From Betaproteobacteria bacterium (lineage in GTDB: Bacteria; Pseudomonadota; Gammaproteobacteria; Burkholderiales; SG8-41): a stretch of 8,252 nucleotides of DNA. The notes beneath the pieces are model-generated. The model searched no databases and was not told the origin of the DNA. It saw only the letters and a program-made list of their open reading frames with translations. Shown here piece by piece: positions 1 to 5,755 of the stretch (positions are counted from its first letter, which is position 1; each line of letters opens with the position of its first letter). A program made the translations under genes and the position numbers. Location of the stretch: contig JAJTHX010000349.1 of NCBI GenBank assembly GCA_021300125.1, forward strand, positions 1 to 8,252, given 5' to 3'.

Positions 1-211
1 CGACGCCAGCCCGGCCGGCGAGGTCGTGGTCGAATACTGGGCCGGCCCGACGGAAGCCCAGCCTGTCTCCCGCCGGCTGAAGTCGGCGATCCTGCTGTAC
101 GTCGTGCATCTGTTCGAGAACCGCGGCGTCCTCGCGGCGAACAGCTCCGTCGAGCTGCCGCAGGCCTTCGAGGCCCTGCTCGCGAGCGAGTCACACTCCG
201 GGGGCTGGTGA
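1..211 (+). CDS. Phage head-tail connector protein, gp6-like (C-terminal part, 5' truncated by window edge)
   Basis: This is the C-terminal 69 residues of a gene that begins before the window; the first whole codon is at position 2. In HK97-type phages the gp6-like connector forms a ring beneath the portal and links the filled head to the tail. The visible end has the expected layout: a strand ending in EYWAG, a helix containing RLKSAILLYVVHLFENRG, then ELPQAFEALL close to the C-terminus. The pairing of an alanine/leucine-rich helix ending in a 'hxxENR' motif with a later 'ELPxxxxxLL' motif is characteristic of this connector family. The stop codon directly abuts the ATG of the next gene, and the two following genes fit the same morphogenesis module. 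The assignment rests on motif recognition alone. Because the N-terminal half is not visible, a generic phage protein is the alternative. Confidence 0.72.
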   Translation, partial: DASPAGEVVVEYWAGPTEAQPVSRRLKSAILLYVVHLFENRGVLAANSSVELPQAFEALLASESHSGGW

Positions 212-550
212 ATGATTCCCGCGGGCCTGCTCACCGAGACCTTCGTCGCCGAGTCACGGCCGGTCGCCGAGCGTGACGATCACGGCGGCCTCGTGGCCGG
301 CCAGGAGTGGCCGGAGGTCCGCCGGTTCCACGGCAGCTACGAGGCCCAGAGCTACGTCGAGGCGGAGAACCGCGCCCAGGTCGGCGGCACGCTCCAGGCC
401 CTCGTCCGCTGCCGCTGGTTCCCCGACATCGTCGGCGGGATGCGGCTCCGGTGGGCCAGCCGCGGCGACCGGCTGCTCTACGTCTCGGCCGTCGTCGAGC
501 GGGCCGGCCGGACCGAGCTCGAGATCACCGTCGAGGAGCAGGTCGCATGA
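212..550 (+). CDS. Phage head-tail adaptor / head-closure protein (HK97 gp7 / SPP1 gp16-like)
   Basis: This encodes a 112-residue protein, the usual length for the small head-closure proteins that plug the connector and receive the tail. The C-terminal two thirds fits the family: W33 is followed by a strand 'PEVRRFHGSYEAQ', then E44 and E50 in the stretch before a basic strand (R66-W69), an extended segment 'MRLRWASRGDRLLYVSAV' (77-94), and a closing strand 'RTELEITVEEQ'. This order of beta strands is typical of Phage_H_T_join-type adaptors. The ATG begins immediately after the upstream stop, and the gene overlaps the next one by ATGA, so the three genes are probably co-transcribed and translationally coupled. 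Codon choice is unlike the operon downstream: 12 of its 13 valines are GTC and 7 of its 9 leucines are CTC. Similarity is at fold and motif level, so the exact phage subfamily is uncertain. Confidence 0.68.
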   Translation: MIPAGLLTETFVAESRPVAERDDHGGLVAGQEWPEVRRFHGSYEAQSYVEAENRAQVGGTLQALVRCRWFPDIVGGMRLRWASRGDRLLYVSAVVERAGRTELEITVEEQVA

Positions 551-993
551 TCTCGCTCTCGTGGAACAGCAACTTCGAGCCGAATAGCTTCGACGCCGAC
601 AAGCACATCGGCGCGCTGATGAGGGCCTACCGCGAGCTGCCGCGGCACATCGCCAGGAAGCATCTAGGCGCGTCGATGCGGAGGGTCCTACGCCCCGCAG
701 TGCCAATCCTGCGCCGCAACACGCCACCGACTGGGGTCCGCCGCGGTCGGCGAAAGAAGGGCGAGAAGGCAAGGTCGACGGGGGCCCTAAGAAGGGCCGC
801 CACGATCCGCGTCGGCCAGACGGGAACCAACAAGGCCTTCGACGCCTTCGTCGCGCGTCCGCTGCCGTCGATTGATGCCGAGGGTGTGCGGCAGGTGATC
901 GACGTCTACTGGCAGGCCGAAGGCCTGACCCGGCCCAAGGGCAGCCCGGAGCAGTACATGGATCTGTCGTATCAGCAGCGGGCCGGGCTCTGA
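547..993 (+). CDS. HK97 gp10-like phage neck / tail-completion protein
   Basis: This encodes a 148-residue basic protein. I chose the ATG at 547 because it overlaps the upstream stop as ATGA; the same frame stays open further upstream, but there it lies inside the adaptor gene. The N-terminal region has an amphipathic helix around residues 19-58 that runs into 'ILRRNTPP' and, after an Arg/Lys-rich stretch (65-76), into 'STGALRRAATIRVG' (77-90). HK97 gp10-like proteins share this plan: a helix ending in a basic segment, then 'P..TG.LR.si.v'. Such proteins sit at the head-tail interface and take part in tail completion. The position third after connector and adaptor is the canonical one. Arginine codons include five AGG and one AGA, rare in the operon downstream. 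A tail terminator and major tail protein would normally follow, but the next gene is bacterial. Confidence 0.6.
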   Translation: MISLSWNSNFEPNSFDADKHIGALMRAYRELPRHIARKHLGASMRRVLRPAVPILRRNTPPTGVRRGRRKKGEKARSTGALRRAATIRVGQTGTNKAFDAFVARPLPSIDAEGVRQVIDVYWQAEGLTRPKGSPEQYMDLSYQQRAGL

Positions 994-1054
994 ACCGCGA
1001 CTCGCCGGCCCTCACAGGCTTCAACTGAACATCCAAAAACAGCGGAGGAGTCCC
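994..1054. other. Junction between phage-like block and bacterial operon
   Basis: These 61 bases separate a phage morphogenesis gene from a chromosomal transport gene. I see no tRNA end, direct repeat, inverted repeat, convincing -35/-10 pair or terminator. The last bases carry a strong ribosome binding site, GGAGGAG at 1044-1050, for the receptor gene starting at 1055. The change in codon use falls somewhere at or near this stretch. It may be the edge of a degraded prophage or the point where two unrelated sequences were joined during assembly. Confidence 0.5.
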
Positions 1055-2029
1055 ATGCGCAACACCTGCAAACTGTTTTTCGCCCTGTCGCTGACGGCCG
1101 CGGCCGTGCTGCCGGTGCAGGCCAGCGATCCCGCGGAGAAATATCCCTCTCGCCCGATCCGCATCATGGGGCAGGGTGCGGGCAGTACCGCCGACTATCT
1201 GTCGCGCTATATCGGCCAGCGCCTGTCCGAGCGCTGGGGCCAGCCGGTGGTGGTGGACAACCGCGCCGGCGCCGGTGGCACGCTGTCGGCCGAAGTGGTG
1301 GCCAAGGCGGCGCCCGACGGTTATTCGCTGGTGATGGGTCACGCCGGTCCGATGGTCAGCGCGGTGGCGCTGTATCCGAACCGCGGCTACGACCCGCTGA
1401 AGGATTTTTCGCCGATCACCAAGACCACCACCGGCGTCACCGTGCTGGTGCTGCACCCTTCCGTGCAGGCGAAGTCGGTGCAGGAGCTGGTGGCGCTGTC
1501 GCGGCAGAAACCGCTGACCTATGCCTCGGCCGGCAACGGTACCATCAGTCATCTCACCGGCGAACTGTTCAAGCAGGTGACCAAGGCCGACATCCAGCAC
1601 ATCCCGTACAAGAGCGCCGGTTTTGCGCTGACCTCGATCCTGTCGGGCGAGACGCAGATTTCCTTCCTGTCGCCGATCACCGCCTATGCGCAACTGAAGT
1701 CGGGCAAGGTGCGCGCGCTGGCGGTCTCGGGCAAGGAGCGTTTCCCCGGCGCACCGGACATTCCCAGCGCCACCGAAGCCGGCATTCCGGGCATGGTCGC
1801 CGAACTGTGGTTCGGCCTGTTCACCACGGCGAAGGTGCCCAGGCCCATCGTCGACAAGCTGCACCGCGAAGTCACCGGCATCCTCAACACGCAGGAGGTG
1901 CGTGATGGCCTGTTGCAGCGGGGTGCGATCGCTTCGCCCTCGACCCCGGCCGAGCTGCACGCCTTCGTCAAAAGCGAGATCGAGCGCTGGACACCGATCA
2001 TTCGTGCCGCGGGGATCAAGGCGGACTGA
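1055..2029 (+). CDS. Bug/TctC-family periplasmic substrate-binding protein (tripartite tricarboxylate transporter receptor)
   Basis: This encodes a 324-residue protein of the usual family length. It is the extracytoplasmic receptor type of TTT transporters and binds small carboxylates or other organic anions in the periplasm. A signal peptide is visible: a short basic start, a hydrophobic core over residues 7-21, and a probable cut after 'VQA' at residue 23. The mature part opens with 'YPSRPIRIM', followed by 'GSTADYLSRYIGQRLSERWG', 'VVVDNRAGAGGTLSAEVVAK' and 'APDGYSLVMG', all hallmarks of the family. The later segments 'TYASAGNGTISHLTGELFK', 'HIPYKSAGFALTSILSGE' and 'GKVRALAVSGKERFPGAPD' are also standard. 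The start has GGAGGAG upstream. No TctA or TctB membrane gene is nearby, so this is an orphan receptor, as is common in bacteria with expanded Bug families. The ligand cannot be predicted, but linkage suggests it feeds the enzymes downstream. Confidence 0.93.
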   Translation: MRNTCKLFFALSLTAAAVLPVQASDPAEKYPSRPIRIMGQGAGSTADYLSRYIGQRLSERWGQPVVVDNRAGAGGTLSAEVVAKAAPDGYSLVMGHAGPMVSAVALYPNRGYDPLKDFSPITKTTTGVTVLVLHPSVQAKSVQELVALSRQKPLTYASAGNGTISHLTGELFKQVTKADIQHIPYKSAGFALTSILSGETQISFLSPITAYAQLKSGKVRALAVSGKERFPGAPDIPSATEAGIPGMVAELWFGLFTTAKVPRPIVDKLHREVTGILNTQEVRDGLLQRGAIASPSTPAELHAFVKSEIERWTPIIRAAGIKAD

Positions 2030-2093
2030 GGGCTGCAGTGATGCGCGCGGATTGATGAGAGATGAGCGTTATTCATAAGTAATTGATTTTATT

Positions 2094-2097
2094 GGAG
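2094..2097 (+). promoter_or_regulatory. Ribosome binding site deciding the M24 gene start
   Basis: GGAG at 2094-2097 lies 8 bases before the ATG at 2106 and only 5 before the in-frame TTG at 2103. The better spacing and the stronger codon favour the ATG, removing one residue from the longest possible reading frame. Confidence 0.65.
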
Positions 2098-2105
2098 AAA
2101 TTTTG

Positions 2106-3464
2106 ATGGCGCGGAAACCGAAAAAAGTCGAGCCGAAGCTGGTCAAGGCTTCGGGCATCGATCCGAAGAAGCGGGTGTCTTCGGCGCCCGACGGTCTCTA
2201 CGATCCGGCGAATCCCAACCATCGCTGGGACCGTCCGCTGCAGGCGCCGGGCCGCATGCAGGTGGACTTTGAAGAACGCGTCGATTTCCGCCGGCTGCAC
2301 GAGTACCGCCTCGCGCGCACGCGCAACGCGCTGAAAAAATCCAAGCTCGGCGCGCTGCTGGTGTTCGACCAGATCAACATGCGCTACATCTCGAGTACGG
2401 TGATCGGCGAGTGGGCGCGCGACAAGCTCACCCGCTGGTGCCTGCTCACCGGCAACGGCGAGCCCTGGGTGTGGGACTTCGGTTCCGCGGTGCGCCACCA
2501 CAAGCTCTATGCGCCGTGGCTGCCGAAAAACCATTCCATTCCCGGCCTCGCCGGCCTGCGCGGCGCGGTGTCGCCGAAGGTCGGCCTGTTCGAACAGGCA
2601 GCCAAGGAGATCTACGACATCCTCAAGCAGGAGGGTGTGGCCGACATGCCGATCGGCATCGACGTGGTCGAGCCGCCTTTCCTGTTCGCGCTGCAGAAGC
2701 TGGGCCTGAAGGTGATGGACGGCCAGCAGGTGATGCTCGACGCGCGCGAGATCAAGAGCTACGACGAGATCACGCTGCTCAACATGGCGGCGGCCATGGG
2801 CGACGGTGTCTACCAGGACATCTACGAAATGCTGAAGCCGGGCATCCGCGAGAGCGAGATCGTCGCGCATGCCACCAAGCGTTTCTACGAGATGGGTTCG
2901 GACTGCGTGGAGGCGGTGAATGCCATTGCCGGCGAGCGCTGCAGCCCGCATCCCCACAACTTCACCGACCGGCTGATCCGCCCGGGCGACCAGGCCTATT
3001 TCGACCTGATCCAGTCGTACATGGGCTACAAGACCTGCTACTACCGCACTTTCACCGTCGGCAGTGCCACCCCGGCCCAGCACGACGCCTACAAGCGCGC
3101 GCGGCGCTGGATGGATGACGCCATCGCGATGCTGAAGCCCGGCGTGTCCACCGACGAGGTGGCGCGCGCTTTCCCCAAGTGCACCGACATCGGCTTCGAG
3201 ACCGAGATGGCGGCCTTCGGCCTGAACTTCTGCCACGGCCTCGGCCTCGGCCTGCACGAACGGCCGCTGATCTCGCGGCTGAACTCGTTCAAGGATCCGT
3301 ACGAGCTGAAGGCCGGCATGGTGTTCGCGGTGGAGACCTTCTGCCCGGCCAAGGACGGTGTGTCGGCCGCGCGCATCGAGGAAGAGGTGGTGCTGACGCC
3401 GGATGGCGCGAAAGTGATCACGCTGTTCCCGGCACAGGAACTGCCGATTGCGAATAAATACTGA
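2106..3464 (+). CDS. M24 family (creatinase / Xaa-Pro peptidase-like) protein with an altered metal site
   Basis: This encodes a 452-residue cytoplasmic protein with the two-domain plan of the creatinase/aminopeptidase P group: an N-terminal domain over roughly residues 60-225 ('FDQINMRYIS' is typical) and a pita-bread catalytic domain from about 230 to 445. Most dinuclear metal ligands can be found: D300 in 'YFDLIQ', H377 in 'CHGLGLGLHERP', E410 in 'VFAVETF' and E425 in 'ARIEEEVVL'. The second bridging aspartate, expected 11 residues after D300 and three before the 'RTF' motif, is instead cysteine (C311 in 'KTCYYRTF'). Ligand spacing is close to that of DddP, the M24 enzyme that cleaves dimethylsulfoniopropionate. 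However, the extra DddP metal aspartate is isoleucine here (I302) and its 'DE' after the histidine motif is 'HE', so DddP activity is not supported. It may be a hydrolase or lyase of a small C-N or C-S compound rather than a peptidase. The family is clear; the substrate is unknown. Confidence 0.88.
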   Translation: MARKPKKVEPKLVKASGIDPKKRVSSAPDGLYDPANPNHRWDRPLQAPGRMQVDFEERVDFRRLHEYRLARTRNALKKSKLGALLVFDQINMRYISSTVIGEWARDKLTRWCLLTGNGEPWVWDFGSAVRHHKLYAPWLPKNHSIPGLAGLRGAVSPKVGLFEQAAKEIYDILKQEGVADMPIGIDVVEPPFLFALQKLGLKVMDGQQVMLDAREIKSYDEITLLNMAAAMGDGVYQDIYEMLKPGIRESEIVAHATKRFYEMGSDCVEAVNAIAGERCSPHPHNFTDRLIRPGDQAYFDLIQSYMGYKTCYYRTFTVGSATPAQHDAYKRARRWMDDAIAMLKPGVSTDEVARAFPKCTDIGFETEMAAFGLNFCHGLGLGLHERPLISRLNSFKDPYELKAGMVFAVETFCPAKDGVSAARIEEEVVLTPDGAKVITLFPAQELPIANKY

Positions 3465-3472
3465 GGGCATTC

Positions 3473-3567
3473 ACCGCCAAGGCGCCAAGAGCGCCAAGAA
3501 AACCTTGAATGCTGAAAGTTAAAAATCTTTGTTTTGATCTTCTTGGCGCTCTTGGCGTCCTGGCGGT
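3473..3567. repeat. Inverted repeat element 1, GCCAAG modules, 9-base period
   Basis: The left arm at 3473-3500 and the right arm at 3540-3567 are 28 bases each and complementary at 26 of 28 positions, with a 39-base AT-rich loop (3501-3539). Within each arm the core GCCAAG (or CTTGGC) recurs every 9 bases, about three times per arm, so the arms are themselves short tandem arrays. The element fills most of the gap between the M24 gene and E1 alpha and would form a long stable hairpin in the mRNA. An A-run, not a U-run, follows the right arm, so it is not a standard terminator. It looks like a dispersed intergenic repeat of REP or MITE character, but copy number in the genome cannot be seen here. 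Confidence 0.85.
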
Positions 3568-3584
3568 AAAAAAGTTTTTGAATT

Positions 3585-3599
3585 GAGGAATCTCCATTG
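3585..3599 (+). promoter_or_regulatory. Ribosome binding site and TTG start of E1 alpha
   Basis: GAGG at 3585-3588 stands 8 bases before TTG at 3597-3599. No ATG or GTG in frame lies between the site and the conserved start of the E1 domain, so the rare TTG start is the best supported. The site is 17 bases beyond the right arm of repeat element 1. Confidence 0.6.
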
Positions 3600-4622
3600 G
3601 ATAGCACAGCAAAACGCAAGAAAGGCGCGCCCGCCGATGACGACATCGGCCGCGACATCCGGCTCGAGCTGTTTCGCATGCAGCTTGAGCTGCGGCTCTG
3701 CGAGAAGCGCGCCTACGACCTGTTCCTGCAGAACCTGATCAAGGGCACCAGCCACCTGTCGCTGGGCCAGGAAGCCATCGCTGCCGCCTTCGGCGTGGCG
3801 ATGCGCCCCGATGACTGGACCTTCTGCACCTACCGCGGCCATGCCCACACGCTGGCGCGCGGCGCCTCGATGAGCGGCGTGCTCGGCGAGCTGATGGGCC
3901 GCGAGTGCGGCCTCTTGGGCGGCAAGGGCGGCTCGATGCACCTGACCGACGTGTCCAAAGGCGCGATGGGTTCCTACGCGATCATCGGTGCGCACCTGCC
4001 GGTGGCGGCGGGGGCGGCCTGGAGCGCGCAGTACCGCGGCACCGAGCAGGTGGCGGTGTGTTTCTTCGGTGACGGCACCACCAACATCGGCGCCTTCCAT
4101 GAGGCGCTGAACTTCGCGGTGGTGTGGAAGCTGCCGGTGATCTTCGTCTGCGAGAACAACCTGTACATGGAGTACACGCCGATCCACACCGTCACCGCGG
4201 TCGAGCATCCGGCGGCGGACCGCGCGGCAGCCTACGGGCTGGAGAAGGTCGTGGTTGACGGCAACGATGCCGACGCGGTGTACCGCACCGCGACGAAATA
4301 CATGGCCCGCGCACGCCAGGGCGGCGGGCCGGCGCTGATCGAGTGCATGACTTACCGCCATTCCGGCCATTCGCGCGCCGACCCGGCGAAATACCGCCCG
4401 GAAGGCGAGCTGGAGAAATGGCTGGAGCGCGATCCGATCAAGATCTACCGAGAACGGCTGCTCGGCCTCGGCATCGTCGAGGCCACGCTGAAAGACATCG
4501 AGGACGACGTGATGCAACAGGTCAATGAGGCGACCGAGACGGCGAAGGCTTCGCCGCCGCCGTCGCTGGACGGCATCGAGCAGCATGTGTGGGCGGATGG
4601 GGGTGCAGCATGGCGGAACTGA
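3597..4622 (+). CDS. 2-oxoacid (pyruvate/acetoin-type) dehydrogenase E1 component, alpha subunit
   Basis: This encodes a 341-residue TPP-binding subunit. With E1 beta it decarboxylates a 2-oxo acid (or cleaves acetoin) and passes the acyl group to lipoyl-E2. The family motifs are in order: 'ELFRMQLELRLCEKRAYDLF' near residue 22, 'SLGQEAIAAAFG', 'TYRGHAH' at 78-84, 'GGKGGSMHL', 'IIGAHLPVAAGAA', and the TPP/magnesium motif beginning G158-D159-G160 and closing at N187-N188. The loop 'YRHSGHSRADP' (253-263) matches the conserved loop that carries the regulatory serines in mitochondrial E1. Separate alpha and beta subunits, as in acetoin dehydrogenase, branched-chain oxoacid dehydrogenase and Gram-positive PDH, distinguish it from the single-chain AceE. 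The start is TTG with a good ribosome site. Its 3' end overlaps E1 beta by 13 bases, which implies coupled, equimolar synthesis. Substrate choice between pyruvate, acetoin and branched acids is unresolved. Confidence 0.93.
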   Translation: MDSTAKRKKGAPADDDIGRDIRLELFRMQLELRLCEKRAYDLFLQNLIKGTSHLSLGQEAIAAAFGVAMRPDDWTFCTYRGHAHTLARGASMSGVLGELMGRECGLLGGKGGSMHLTDVSKGAMGSYAIIGAHLPVAAGAAWSAQYRGTEQVAVCFFGDGTTNIGAFHEALNFAVVWKLPVIFVCENNLYMEYTPIHTVTAVEHPAADRAAAYGLEKVVVDGNDADAVYRTATKYMARARQGGGPALIECMTYRHSGHSRADPAKYRPEGELEKWLERDPIKIYRERLLGLGIVEATLKDIEDDVMQQVNEATETAKASPPPSLDGIEQHVWADGGAAWRN

Positions 4623-5587
4623 CCTACCGCGACGCGGTTGCCGCCGGCATCGCTCAGGAAATGGCGCGCGACGAGCGCGTGGTCTTCCTCGGCGAGGACA
4701 TTGCCGCCGCCGGCGGCGTGTTCAAGGCCACCGTGGGCCTGCTGGACCAGTTCGGTCCGAAGCGCGTGCGTGACACGCCGATTTCGGAACAGGCCATCCT
4801 CGGCGCTGCGATGGGCGCGGCGATGACCGGCCTGCGCCCGATTGCCGAGATCATGTTCTCCGACTTTCTCGCCGTGTGCTGGGACATTGTCGCCAACGAG
4901 ATCGCCAAGTCGCGCTACATGACCAACGGCCAGGTGGAAGTGCCGCTGGTGATCCGCACCGCCAACGGCGCGGGCTCGCGCTTCGGCGCCCAGCATTCGC
5001 AGTCGGTGGAGAACTGGGCGATGATGATTCCCGGCATCAAGGTCGTGGCGCCGGCGTTCCCCGCCGACGTCAAGGGCCTGATCGCCGCCGCGGTGCGCGA
5101 TCCCGATCCGGTGATCGTGTTCGAGCAGAAGTCGCTGTATCCGATGAAGGGCGAGGTGCCCGAGGGCGAGCTGGTCGATGAACTGGGCAAGGCACGCGTG
5201 CTGCGCCGGGGCAAGGACTGCACCATCGTCGCGCTGGCGCTGATGGTGCACCGCGCGCTGGCCGCGGCCGAGATCCTTGAAAAGGAACACGGCATTTCCT
5301 GCACGGTGGTGGATGTGCGTTCGCTGGTGCCGCTGGACACCGTGACCATCCTCGCCGAGGTGGCGGCGACCGGCCGCCTGGTCACCGTCGAGGAAAACCC
5401 GCGGCTCTGCGGATGGGGTGCCGAGATCGCGTCGATCATCGCCGACGAGTGTTTCTGGGAACTTGACGGCCCGATCATCCGCATCACCACGCCGCACATT
5501 CCGCTGCCCTCGGCCGACCGGCTGGAGGATGCGACGATTCCCTCGGTCGAGCGCATCGTGCGCGAGATCGTGGAAAAGATTGACTGA
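4610..5587 (+). CDS. 2-oxoacid (pyruvate/acetoin-type) dehydrogenase E1 component, beta subunit
   Basis: This encodes a 325-residue partner of the upstream alpha subunit, together forming the alpha2beta2 E1 that carries TPP between subunits. I chose the ATG at 4610, giving 'MAELTYRDAVAAGIAQEM', the usual family N-terminus; a GTG at 4589 in the same frame would add seven unconserved residues. Hallmarks are 'VVFLGEDIAAAGGVFKAT', 'DTPISEQAILGAAMGAA' with E60 at the position that activates TPP, 'SRFGAQHSQS' with H129 matching the conserved active-site histidine, and 'VIVFEQKSLY'. A transketolase C-terminal domain follows, with 'CTIVALALMVHRAL', 'VVDVRSLVPLD', 'VTVEENPRLCGWGAEIA' and 'RITTPHIPLP'. 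The gene starts inside the end of E1 alpha, so translation is probably coupled. The length is normal and no key residue seems missing. Confidence 0.94.
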   Translation: MAELTYRDAVAAGIAQEMARDERVVFLGEDIAAAGGVFKATVGLLDQFGPKRVRDTPISEQAILGAAMGAAMTGLRPIAEIMFSDFLAVCWDIVANEIAKSRYMTNGQVEVPLVIRTANGAGSRFGAQHSQSVENWAMMIPGIKVVAPAFPADVKGLIAAAVRDPDPVIVFEQKSLYPMKGEVPEGELVDELGKARVLRRGKDCTIVALALMVHRALAAAEILEKEHGISCTVVDVRSLVPLDTVTILAEVAATGRLVTVEENPRLCGWGAEIASIIADECFWELDGPIIRITTPHIPLPSADRLEDATIPSVERIVREIVEKID

Positions 5588-5599
5588 ACAACAATATCA

Positions 5600-5710
5600 A
5601 TTAACAGGATGAGCAGGATGAGCAGGATGAGCAGGATAAAACCAGGACTTTGCATGACCGCAGGGTTCGGGTTCGTTGTTAATCCTGACTATCCTGAACA
5701 TCCTGTTAAT
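5600..5710. repeat. Inverted repeat element 2, CAGGAT modules, 9-base period
   Basis: The left arm carries CAGGAT four times at exact 9-base steps (5605, 5614, 5623, 5632), with the intervening GAG identical each time. The right arm (5681-5710) carries ATCCTG three times at 9-base steps with differing spacers. Over 30 aligned bases, 5600-5629 and 5681-5710 are complementary at 24 positions, including a perfect 12-base outer stem (5600-5611 with 5699-5710). The loop is about 50 bases. The element occupies the gap between E1 beta and E2. A TTTTT run at 5714-5718 follows shortly after the right arm, so weak termination or mRNA end formation is possible but unproven. Confidence 0.85.
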
Positions 5711-5755
5711 TCGTTTTTGATTCTTGGTGGTCATCATGTATTTCAGGAGCGGTAA

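Noticed and set aside
254..1960. Long open frame on the minus strand (568 codons) across the phage block and first receptor gene
   Set aside because: It crosses two unrelated blocks, is rich in Arg, His and Gly as expected for the antisense of GC-rich codons, and has no recognisable domain; the plus-strand genes explain the DNA.
2052..2079. Possible promoter, TTGATG and CATAAG with a 16-base spacer, before the M24 gene
   Set aside because: The -10 match is weak and lacks the final T; AT-rich spacers in GC-rich DNA often give such matches by chance. RNA 5' end mapping would decide.
2106..3464. Calling the M24 protein DddP (DMSP lyase)
   Set aside because: Spacing of the metal ligands is similar, but two metal aspartates are replaced (I302, C311) and the DddP acidic residue after the histidine motif is not kept.
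2073..3470. Minus-strand open frame of 465 codons opposite the M24 gene, and a similar one at 3519-4586 opposite E1 alpha
   Set aside because: Both mirror real genes codon for codon, have low-complexity antisense composition, and show no family motif.
4589..4609. GTG start for E1 beta 21 bases upstream of the chosen ATG
   Set aside because: The extra residues are not conserved in the family, and the ATG at 4610 gives the typical 'MAELTYRDAV' beginning.
5600..5640. Tandem CAGGATGAG units as a CRISPR array or iteron-type origin
   Set aside because: Units are only 9 bases with no unique spacers, they are part of an inverted repeat, and no cas or replication gene is near.
4915..5655. Minus-strand frame beginning with a Leu-Ile-Leu repeat that looks like a membrane segment
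   Set aside because: The hydrophobic repeat is simply the 9-base CAGGAT array of element 2 read in reverse, and the rest is antisense to E1 beta.
5699..5718. Element 2 plus TTTTT as a rho-independent terminator
   Set aside because: The loop is about 50 bases and the stem is interrupted by mismatches; the downstream E2 gene needs transcription from upstream since no promoter is evident. At most it attenuates.
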